From Yaniella halotolerans DSM 15476 (lineage in GTDB: Bacteria; Actinomycetota; Actinomycetes; Actinomycetales; Micrococcaceae): a stretch of 64,000 nt of DNA. The stretch is taken from positions 558,001 through 622,000 of the forward strand of contig NZ_ATVQ01000001.1 in the NCBI RefSeq assembly GCF_000420805.1, read 5' to 3'. How positions within the stretch are numbered: position 1 is the stretch's first letter; each line of letters starts with the position of its first letter. The notes below the pieces were generated by a model. The model made no database searches, was not told the origin of the DNA, and worked only from the letters and a program-made list of their open reading frames with translations. Of the stretch, positions 16,710 through 23,626 are shown piece after piece. Position numbers and translations under genes: made by a program.

Positions 16710-18041
16710 ATGCAGAACAACACCACTGAGCTACCGGTGATCATCATTGGAGCGGGCCCTGTTGGGCTGGCGGCTGCCGCGCATCTTCACGCACGCGGCC
16801 TCCGCCCACTCGTGTTGGAAGCCGGAGCCTCCGTAGCAGCCGCGATCCGCGGCTGGGGAAACACGCGGCTGTTCTCGCCGTGGCGCTACAACATCGACGA
16901 GGCCGCCAGGCGACTGCTGGAGGCCGATGGCTGGCAGGAACCGGACCTGGAGGCACTGCCCACCGGCCACGAACTGGTCGATGACTACCTCACCCCGCTG
17001 GCAGCGGCACTGAAAGACGTCATCCGCACCGGCTCACGCGTTGTCGCCGTCTCCCGCGAGGATATCGACAAAACCCGCAGCGCCAACCGTGACAGCACCC
17101 CGCTCCTCGTTCGCGTCGCTCTTGCAGACGGATCATACGACGACGTGCACGCCCGCAGCGTGATCGATGCCTCCGGCACCTGGTCGAGGCCCAATCCGCT
17201 GGGTCGGTCAGGTCTGCCTGCACCAGGAGAAACCCGGGCCGCAGCCAGCGGTCTGATCACTCAGTCTCTGCCTGCTGTCACAGGTGCCGAGCGCGAGCGA
17301 TTCGCGGGGCGTCACGTCCTGGTGGTTGGTGCTGGCCATTCGGCGGCGAACACACTGCTAGACCTGGCTGAACTAGCTGAGGAGGTCCCCGAGACACGGA
17401 TCAGCTGGGCAGTGCGTTCTGCTGATGTATCCAGCGCGTACGGCGGGGAGAGCGATGACGAGCTCGCAGCACGCGGTGCTCTCGGGTCGCGACTCCGAGC
17501 GCTCGTTGAATCCGGCGTCATCGACGTCCACACTTCATTCGTGATCTCAGGCTTTGAATTCTCCGGTGACCGGCTCCGTGTCCTCACGACAGAAGCCAAA
17601 GATCTAACGGTAGACGTGCTCGTGCCCGCCACCGGCTTCCGTCCTGACCTGTCGATACTGAGCGAGCTGCGCCTCGAACTGGATCCCGCAGTCGAGGCGC
17701 CGCGACAGCTCGGGCCGCTCATCGACCCGGAGTTCCATTCCTGCGGCAGCGTCGAACCACATGGTGAGCAGGTCCTGTCCCACCCCGAACCGGGCTTCTA
17801 CATCGTGGGGATGAAGAGCTACGGCCGGGCACCCACGTTCCTTATGGCCACCGGTTATGAGCAGGTCCGCTCCATCGCTGCGGCGTTGGCAGGAGACCGT
17901 GCTGCTGCCGACGCCGTGCATCTCGACCTACCTGAGACCGGTGTGTGCAGCACCGACCTCGGTGGATCCTGCGACGCGCCGGCAGAACCTCAGCTGGTTT
18001 CGGTAGGCCGGTCCACACAGGCATCGTCAACGTGCTGCTAA
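16710..18041 (+). CDS. arsO: ArsO-like FAD-dependent monooxygenase of the ars operon
   Basis: A 443-residue flavoprotein with an N-terminal FAD site (VIIIGAGPVGLAAAAHL), an NAD(P) site (VLVVGAGHSAANTLLDLAEL) and a C-terminal ATGF motif (VPATGFRPDLS), the layout of Baeyer-Villiger/flavin monooxygenases named ArsO in ars operons. The oxidised substrate is unknown. The last 45 residues are Cys-rich (VCSTD, GSCD, STCC), suggesting metalloid binding. Codon use is visibly more GC-rich than acr3, hinting at a different origin. A GGAG lies before the ATG. Last clear gene of the operon. Confidence 0.75.
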   Translation: MQNNTTELPVIIIGAGPVGLAAAAHLHARGLRPLVLEAGASVAAAIRGWGNTRLFSPWRYNIDEAARRLLEADGWQEPDLEALPTGHELVDDYLTPLAAALKDVIRTGSRVVAVSREDIDKTRSANRDSTPLLVRVALADGSYDDVHARSVIDASGTWSRPNPLGRSGLPAPGETRAAASGLITQSLPAVTGAERERFAGRHVLVVGAGHSAANTLLDLAELAEEVPETRISWAVRSADVSSAYGGESDDELAARGALGSRLRALVESGVIDVHTSFVISGFEFSGDRLRVLTTEAKDLTVDVLVPATGFRPDLSILSELRLELDPAVEAPRQLGPLIDPEFHSCGSVEPHGEQVLSHPEPGFYIVGMKSYGRAPTFLMATGYEQVRSIAAALAGDRAAADAVHLDLPETGVCSTDLGGSCDAPAEPQLVSVGRSTQASSTCC

Positions 18042-18241
18042 GGCAAGATGAGCCAGCTGCATACCTGGCCAGCTCCGCAATGCGATCTGACCCTGAACTG
18101 ATCGTCCTCGCGTGGGTCGATCGCGACCTTCAGGCTCTACGCAGCCACTGTCAACATCAATCCGATGTTCCTGGAGCGTGGTCTGTCCTACGGAACCGAT
18201 GACTTTCGTCGGAGTCTTTGCACCGGCCCACTAGCAGCAAC
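18042..18241. other. intergenic stretch with possible coding remnant
   Basis: Between arsO and the convergent smr gene. One frame reads RLYAATVNINPMFLERG followed by LSYGTDDFRRSLC around 18127-18222, which looks protein-like but has no start of its own and runs into the antisense of smr. It may be the fragment of a lost ars-linked gene. I do not recognise it and see no terminator. Confidence 0.25.
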
Positions 18242-18493
18242 TCAGTGCTTGAAGTGTACGAACAGGCGCCCGGAGTTTTTACTGTCCTTTTCCATCCGGT
18301 GGTACCGGGCTTTAATATCCTTCCGATCAAGAAAGCGTAGGACTCGTTTCTTGAGTGCGCCGCTCCCCTTGCCGGGGATGATTTCGACTTTCTTCGCACC
18401 AGTTTCCTCGGCCTCATCAATGAGGTCGTGCAGGGCTTTGTCTAAATCCTTGCTCTTGTTGTAGATCTCATGGAGATCCAATTTCAGACGCAT
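18242..18493 (-). CDS. Smr-domain protein
   Basis: A small MutS-related (Smr) domain protein of 83 residues: LDLHEIYNKSKDLDKAL, the signature EIIPGKGSGALKKRVLRFL and closing GRLFVHFKH. Smr domains bind or nick nucleic acid. ATG at 18493 is chosen because GGAG lies 9 bases upstream and the domain starts at once; upstream ATGs (18562, 18586) would extend into the end of the TRIC gene. It lies directly downstream of the TRIC gene, likely cotranscribed. Its physiological role is not predictable here. Confidence 0.85.
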   Translation of the reverse strand: MRLKLDLHEIYNKSKDLDKALHDLIDEAEETGAKKVEIIPGKGSGALKKRVLRFLDRKDIKARYHRMEKDSKNSGRLFVHFKH

Positions 18494-18497
18494 GCGT

Positions 18498-19160
18498 TCA
18501 CGCTCCAGTTTCTTCGGTTCCAGTGCCGTCAGTGTTGCGCGTTCTGGGAGGCTGCGGTGCATTGAGTTTGTAATGTACCCCAACAATGCGGATCAACCAG
18601 CACACCACTGCGGCGATGATGGCAGCGGTGACCCCATAGACGTCGGCCAACGTGGCGACCACCGTGATCGTCGCAGCGACCAACGCAGGGATCGCATAGA
18701 GCCCTTCGCTCATGACCGAGGGGATTTTTAGGATCAACGCATCTCGGATGGTCCCGCCTCCGACCGCGGTTATGGTGCCCAGAATAATGGCTTGGGCTGG
18801 CCCCAGCCCAAATTCCATAGCCTTGCTCGCTCCGGTGACGGCGAAGACGCTCAGCCCGACGGCGTCGAGAATTTCAATGGGCATCGTGAGTCTGTGGAGG
18901 AGCCATGAGAAGGCGAAAGCAATGAGGGCGCCGCCAGCTGCTACCGCGAGGTATCGCCAATCTCGGAACGATGCCGGAGGGACATCGCCCAAGAGAATAT
19001 CGCGGATGATGCCGCCACCCATGGCCGTGATCATCCCGAGCGTGAGGACGCCAACGATATCTACGCGAGCTACACGGACCGCAGTCAGTCCGCCGTTCAG
19101 TGCGAAAGCGAAGGTGCCGAGTAAATCGAGGACCAGTAACGGGGTTGGGGCGCCATTCAT
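18498..19160 (-). CDS. TRIC-family (UPF0126) cation channel-like membrane protein
   Basis: A 220-residue membrane protein with two internally repeated three-helix halves, each ending in a Gly-rich motif followed by RD (MGGGIIRDILLGD and VGGGTIRDALI). This is the signature of bacterial TRIC/YicG proteins, trimeric monovalent-cation channels. About seven hydrophobic segments fit the family. The C-terminal 20 residues are polar (PQPPRTRN...) and overlap nothing if smr starts at 18493. It is probably cotranscribed with smr. Confidence 0.88.
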   Translation of the reverse strand: MNGAPTPLLVLDLLGTFAFALNGGLTAVRVARVDIVGVLTLGMITAMGGGIIRDILLGDVPPASFRDWRYLAVAAGGALIAFAFSWLLHRLTMPIEILDAVGLSVFAVTGASKAMEFGLGPAQAIILGTITAVGGGTIRDALILKIPSVMSEGLYAIPALVAATITVVATLADVYGVTAAIIAAVVCWLIRIVGVHYKLNAPQPPRTRNTDGTGTEETGA

Positions 19161-19291
19161 CGTGCACCTACGGTCAGAAGACAGGCGCGCTTTTTGAAGA
19201 TCTCTGCATGCTGACGCAACACGTTCATCAGGCTATTGTCTCCCCGCACTAGAAGCGAAAGCAACCATTCAAAGCACCGGGTGGTGCGGTC

Positions 19292-19846
19292 CTATACGGG
19301 ATGAGAAACCGTATAGGTGAGCCGAGCAAACTGCCCGACTTGTTGTGCCGAGGCTAAGGTGAGTCGGTCTGACTCGATGCGGGTGGGCAGTAATGGTGCG
19401 CCCTGGCCTAACGCTACCGGCGCCACGGTCAAGACCATTTCATCAAGTGCTGCTGCATCAAGAAATTGGGTGGCCAGATGTCCGCCGCCGACTACCCAGA
19501 TATCACCGTCACCGGCTGCTTTTCGGAGCGTCGGGAGGGCATCAGCAACCGGTCCGGCATAGAAGCGAACGTCAGCGCCTTCTGGGACGGAGCGCTGTTT
19601 TCTCGTGAAGACCACGACGTGAGTGCTCCCAAAGGCGTTAGCCCACTCATCTGGATGTTTCAGAGCATTCAGTTCAGCCAATACCCACTCGTAGGTGGTT
19701 GAACCCATAACCTGCACGGCTGCCTGTGGTGGAGCCAACGCAGGGTCGCCTCCACCGGGTACCGCGAAGAGCCAAGACAATGAATGGTGCTCGTCTGCGA
19801 TGTAGCCGTCGAAGCTTGTCGCCGTTTCGTAAACAATCCGTCCCAT
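19292..19846 (-). CDS. dihydrofolate reductase-family (RibD C-terminal) protein
   Basis: A 184-residue NADPH-dependent oxidoreductase fold: opening GRIVYETATSFDGYIAD, MGSTTYEW, and WVVGGGHLATQFLDAAALDE with the Gly-rich cofactor loop. It belongs to the broad DHFR/RibD C-terminal family, whose members reduce unknown pterin/flavin-like substrates; it is not the housekeeping FolA type. It is the first of three such proteins near an HxlR regulator, on the opposite strand from the other two. Substrate unknown. Confidence 0.85.
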   Translation of the reverse strand: MGRIVYETATSFDGYIADEHHSLSWLFAVPGGGDPALAPPQAAVQVMGSTTYEWVLAELNALKHPDEWANAFGSTHVVVFTRKQRSVPEGADVRFYAGPVADALPTLRKAAGDGDIWVVGGGHLATQFLDAAALDEMVLTVAPVALGQGAPLLPTRIESDRLTLASAQQVGQFARLTYTVSHPV

Positions 19847-20008
19847 GATTTTCAGCGTATCGGCGGAGATTCCGTGATCACAAGGAAGACGCGAAACTCA
19901 TTAGAAAGCTCCTGGTCACCCGTGAATCCCACTTGATGAAGCGTCCAACAGTAACGCACAGCCAAAACTGAGAAGAACGCTCACATGCAGAGTCTCCGTT
20001 GTTATTAC

Positions 20009-20032
20009 GAAGTCCACTTCATAAAATGAAGT
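20009..20032 (+). promoter_or_regulatory. overlapping palindromes at HxlR gene start, likely autoregulatory operator
   Basis: GAAGT-CC-ACTTC (20009-20020) overlaps ACTTCAT-AAA-ATGAAGT (20016-20032), and the second ends one base before the HxlR ATG at 20034. Perfect inverted repeats over a start region with no separate Shine-Dalgarno suggest a repressor-occupied operator. Confidence 0.5.
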
Positions 20033-20033
20033 C

Positions 20034-20723
20034 ATGAGTAAGGATTACGGCCAGTTCTGTGGTTTAGCCAAGGCAGCCTGGGTGCTCGGAGAACGGTGGG
20101 CCCTGCTCCTCGTTCGAGATCTCAGTATCGCTCCACGACGGTTCAAAGACCTCCATGAAGGCTTGCCGGGCATTCCCACGAACGTACTCACGACACGGTT
20201 ACGGGAATTAGAAACAGCTGGTGTGGCCGAGCGTCAGGTTGTAGAGACACCACAACGTGGAGTGGTCTATCAACTCACTGAGTACGGTCACCAGCTGCAA
20301 CCTATTGTCGATGCCCTGGGTTTATGGGGTGCTCAGCGCATGAGCTCACCTGCTCCAAATGATGTGGTCACCAGCGCGTCATTAGCCGCAGCCCTTCGCA
20401 GCGCTTACCAGCCCGGCGCACTTGATGACCAAGTGACGTACCTGGTGCACGCGGGACCAGCGACCGCGTGGGTTCAGGCCGACAACTCGAGCATCGAGGT
20501 TGGGACGCAGAGGCCAGGCCCCGCCCCCGGCGCCACGATTCACGCTGGGCCTGAAATCCGACTGTTATTAGCCGGGACCCTCACGGCCGCTGAAGCACTG
20601 GAGTCGGGCGCCATAGAAGTCGAGGGACCACCGGACTCAATAGCGACATTTTGTCGCGTATTTCACGTTCCCTTGGAGAATCCGGAACTCAACAACGACA
20701 GCTCCTATCGCATCGAAGGATGA
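20034..20723 (+). CDS. HxlR-family transcriptional regulator with C-terminal sterol-carrier-like domain
   Basis: A 229-residue protein. Residues 1-105 form an HxlR winged helix (CGLAKAAWVLGERWALLLVRDL, PRRFKDLHEGLPGIPTNVLTTRLRELE). Residues about 120-215 resemble the SCP2-like extension found in some actinobacterial HxlR proteins (LAAALRSAYQ..., AAEALESGAIEVEG). It likely senses a small ligand or redox signal and controls the following two DHFR-family genes; the first follows within 6 bases. A perfect palindrome overlaps its start, suggesting autoregulation. Ligand unknown. Confidence 0.88.
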   Translation: MSKDYGQFCGLAKAAWVLGERWALLLVRDLSIAPRRFKDLHEGLPGIPTNVLTTRLRELETAGVAERQVVETPQRGVVYQLTEYGHQLQPIVDALGLWGAQRMSSPAPNDVVTSASLAAALRSAYQPGALDDQVTYLVHAGPATAWVQADNSSIEVGTQRPGPAPGATIHAGPEIRLLLAGTLTAAEALESGAIEVEGPPDSIATFCRVFHVPLENPELNNDSSYRIEG

Positions 20724-20728
20724 TCATC

Positions 20729-21376
20729 ATGAAACTCAGCATTAATCTCTTCACAACCCTCAACGGTGTCAGTCAAGCTCCTGGCGGGCCCGAGGAGGAC
20801 ACCCGCAGTGGCTTCACCGACGGTGGGTGGATCTTCACCGTCTGGGACAACGGTTGCGGACAGGCGGTGGATCGTTGGTTCAGTCAAGGCGATGCATTGC
20901 TGTTGGGGCGGGCGACCTACGATATATTCGCAGGATACTGGCCCCAGGTCACTGACCCAGACCATGACGTGGCAACTTTCCTCAACACTGCCCAGAAATA
21001 CGTTGTGACCTCATCACCGGTCGACGGACCGTGGGCAGATACCACCTCAGCACTGGGTGGCGCGTTCCTTGAGAAGATTGCTGAACTTAAGGCTTCCGGC
21101 GGGGACAAAGAACTCCAGGTCCACGGCAGTATTCAGCTGGCACGAACGCTCCATGAGGCTGGGCTCGTGAATCTCTACCGGTTCCTCGTTTTACCTGTGA
21201 CCGTTGGTCCAGGAGCTGGACTCTTTGACGGCACCGGCCCGTCATACAAAATGAACGTGCAGCATGGTGTCGTGACGGAAAATGGGGTCTTCGATGTCGA
21301 AATGGTTCCAGAGCAGCTAAACATCACGCAGCAACCAACCGTGAGCGATGGCAAGGAGACCGTCGAGAACATCTAA
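20729..21376 (+). CDS. dihydrofolate reductase-family protein
   Basis: A 215-residue RibD C-terminal/DHFR-fold oxidoreductase: MKLSINLFTTLNGVSQAPGG, ALLLGRATYDIFAGYW, VHGSIQLARTLHEAGLV. ATG at 20729 is preferred because GAAGGA lies 8 bases upstream; an in-frame ATG at 20720 overlaps the HxlR stop. Immediately downstream of HxlR, so cotranscribed and likely the regulated target. The C-terminal 25 residues are polar and may be disordered. Confidence 0.87.
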   Translation: MKLSINLFTTLNGVSQAPGGPEEDTRSGFTDGGWIFTVWDNGCGQAVDRWFSQGDALLLGRATYDIFAGYWPQVTDPDHDVATFLNTAQKYVVTSSPVDGPWADTTSALGGAFLEKIAELKASGGDKELQVHGSIQLARTLHEAGLVNLYRFLVLPVTVGPGAGLFDGTGPSYKMNVQHGVVTENGVFDVEMVPEQLNITQQPTVSDGKETVENI

Positions 21377-21413
21377 ACGATCATCACACTTCTACGGTGA
21401 GAAAGGTTGGATC

Positions 21414-22004
21414 ATGGCGACTTACGCAAGCATCAGCACATCGCTAGACGGCTACTATGTGGGACCGAATCCGAGTCCGCACCAGCCGATGGGCGACACC
21501 GGTTTTGCACTGCACAATTGGTTCGCCCACGACCGTGCTGATCGACAGCAACTGTCCGCGGATGACATACTGCGAGAAGACTTCGAACGGCTCGGAGCAA
21601 TGATCATGGGTCGTGACAGTTATGAGCACGCCCAAGCAGCGTGGGGCCCACGGCCACCTTTTGAAGTGCCGGTTTTCGTGCTGACGCATCGGTCCCGGCC
21701 TGACGATGTGCGCGAGGGTTCAACATTTCACTTCGTCACCGAAGGGTTTAGTGCTGCACTTCAACGGGCTCATGATGCCGTGTCAGGTACTGACGTAGCG
21801 TTCCACGGCGGTGGAGCAATCCAGCAAGCGATCACTCACGGTGTACTCGATGAACTACAACTCCATGTCGTGCCCGTACTATTGAGACAAGGGCGCCGAC
21901 TCTTCGACGAGGTATCGGATCAACTGGTCAACCTCGAACAAGCCCGAGTGATCAAAGGCAACGGTGTCACGCATCTGAAGTACCGCGTGCTGGGTGCTGA
22001 CTAA
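21414..22004 (+). CDS. dihydrofolate reductase-family protein
   Basis: A 196-residue DHFR/RibD-C-fold protein: TYASISTSLDGYYVGPN, MIMGRDSYEHAQAAWG, VAFHGGGAIQQAITHGVLDELQLHVVPVLLRQG. ATG at 21414 follows GAGAAAGG at 8-9 bases. It starts 37 bases after the previous DHFR-like gene and is the third gene of the HxlR unit. Its 3' end overlaps the convergent dedA-type gene by 38 bp. Substrate unknown. Confidence 0.87.
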   Translation: MATYASISTSLDGYYVGPNPSPHQPMGDTGFALHNWFAHDRADRQQLSADDILREDFERLGAMIMGRDSYEHAQAAWGPRPPFEVPVFVLTHRSRPDDVREGSTFHFVTEGFSAALQRAHDAVSGTDVAFHGGGAIQQAITHGVLDELQLHVVPVLLRQGRRLFDEVSDQLVNLEQARVIKGNGVTHLKYRVLGAD

Positions 22005-22692
22005 CCAGTGCTTCGATGCGAGCGGCAGCTTCCTCTGGTGTTTCGGGCCGATAATTTGGGTCGCGGGCTCGACGGCGATTTCGAATCACGCGGGCCACGG
22101 CCCAAATGGCCAACACCACGATCACGGTAGCCAGTACAAGGTTGGAGAAGACGTCGGCATAGTCGGAGAGCAGATGGAAATTTGAGCCCAGCAGATAACC
22201 GCCCATGATGAACAGTGAGTTCCAGATCAGCGATCCGACCGCTGTGAAAAGAGTGAACAGCCACAGGTTCATACGCTCAATGCCAGCAGGGATAGAGATC
22301 AATGAGCGGAAGATTGGCACCATCCGGCCCAGGAAGACGGTCCAGTAGCCATATCGAATAAACCAGCGTTCGGTGCGTTCGACATCGTCAATGTCGACTA
22401 GCGGCATGGCATAGGCGGCTTTATATAGTCTGCGGCGGCCGAGCAACGCGCCGAGGCCATAGAGCACCAACGCTCCGGTCACCGAGCCGATCGTTGCCCA
22501 GAGGATGCCTGCTGCCGGAGTGAATGTCCCTTCTGCTGCGGTAAAGCCCGCGAGCGCGAGGAAGATTTCAGACGGGATGGGTGGGAACACGTTTTCCACG
22601 AACACCGCGATGCCCAACCCAATGGGACCTAGGGCTTCCATGACGGCCATGAGGATGTCGCCGAGCCAACCATATGAAACGTCTTCAGTCAT
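21967..22692 (-). CDS. DedA-family membrane protein
   Basis: A 241-residue protein with about five hydrophobic segments. It has the DedA signature FVENVFPPIPSEIFLALAG near the N-terminus and FLGRMVPIFRSLISIPAGIERM in the middle. DedA/SNARE-associated proteins are linked to lipid flipping and membrane homeostasis. The C-terminal 40 residues are charged (RNRRRARDPNYRPETPEE...) and cytoplasmic. The last 38 bp overlap the convergent DHFR-family gene. Confidence 0.9.
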   Translation of the reverse strand: MTEDVSYGWLGDILMAVMEALGPIGLGIAVFVENVFPPIPSEIFLALAGFTAAEGTFTPAAGILWATIGSVTGALVLYGLGALLGRRRLYKAAYAMPLVDIDDVERTERWFIRYGYWTVFLGRMVPIFRSLISIPAGIERMNLWLFTLFTAVGSLIWNSLFIMGGYLLGSNFHLLSDYADVFSNLVLATVIVVLAIWAVARVIRNRRRARDPNYRPETPEEAAARIEALVSQHPARGTSDA

Positions 22693-22728
22693 AGGCCCAT
22701 ACTATGGCCAGTCCATGAGCGCTCGCGA

Positions 22729-23514
22729 TTAGCCGTTGGCAACCCATCTGGCCAGTGTTCTGGCCATCGGCTCGACTTCCCAATTATGGTCGGCACCGGG
22801 CATGACTTCTTTGGTCGCGCTATCAACGGCAATTTCAATGGCGTCGGCGGCCATATGCATTTCATCAAATGTGGAGCCACCGACCATCGCGTGGATGGGT
22901 ATCGTGAGGTCGCCGAGGCGTTGAGTCAGTGGTTCGGCATCAAACCAGGCCAGTGCTTCAGCATCAGGCCTGAGACTCTGGGCGTGGGTAATGAGTTCCT
23001 CCCATATCGGCGAATCTCTCAGTCCATCTCGGAAATCTTCTGGCATATCTCTGGTGAACAGCTCGACGGCGTGCACGTTGTCGCCAGTTTCCAGCATGCT
23101 GATGGAGTCATCAGCCCACCGTCTCGTGTGCTCTGGTGTGCCGAAGAAGGGGACTTCCCATAGCGCTAAACGATTGATGGCTACTCCGCTTACGGCAGCG
23201 CAGAGAGCAATGGCGCTACCCGACGAGTGGCCACATACCGCTGCTGTTCCGCCAACAAAATCCACCAGCCTGGCAAGCGCAGCAACTTCTCTGTCCAAGG
23301 TGATCGGTTCTGAACCAAAGCTTTTGCCGCGACCGATGCGATCATAGACAACAGTTGTTAGCCCAAAGTCGGCGGCCCGCTGTGCGGTCTGAGTGGTGGC
23401 CGGGTCGATTTCGCGAAATGGGCCAGCTCCTGCAAGGAAGATGAGCGGTGGTCCTGAGCCTTCGATGTCGAAGGAGATCGTGTCGCCCAGGTTCGTGGTG
23501 ACGGTATCTTCCAT
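22729..23514 (-). CDS. alpha/beta-fold hydrolase
   Basis: A 261-residue serine hydrolase: oxyanion-region PPLIFLAGAG, nucleophile elbow VCGHSSGSAIAL, and C-terminal PGADHNWE providing the catalytic His. It resembles small-molecule esterase/lactonase-type hydrolases (YDRIGRGKS segment). No signal peptide, so cytoplasmic. It lies between the DedA gene and the penicillin acylase gene on the same strand but more than 100 bp from the latter. Substrate unknown. Confidence 0.85.
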   Translation of the reverse strand: MEDTVTTNLGDTISFDIEGSGPPLIFLAGAGPFREIDPATTQTAQRAADFGLTTVVYDRIGRGKSFGSEPITLDREVAALARLVDFVGGTAAVCGHSSGSAIALCAAVSGVAINRLALWEVPFFGTPEHTRRWADDSISMLETGDNVHAVELFTRDMPEDFRDGLRDSPIWEELITHAQSLRPDAEALAWFDAEPLTQRLGDLTIPIHAMVGGSTFDEMHMAADAIEIAVDSATKEVMPGADHNWEVEPMARTLARWVANG

Positions 23515-23626
23515 GGCGCACCCCGCTCGTATCGGCCTGTACCGTGAACGTAGACCTGTGCTAGCGGCCAGTCAAGGGCAACCAACAAGTCTGCTTCGGT
23601 TACTGCAGTGCACTGTGCCAGCGCAC

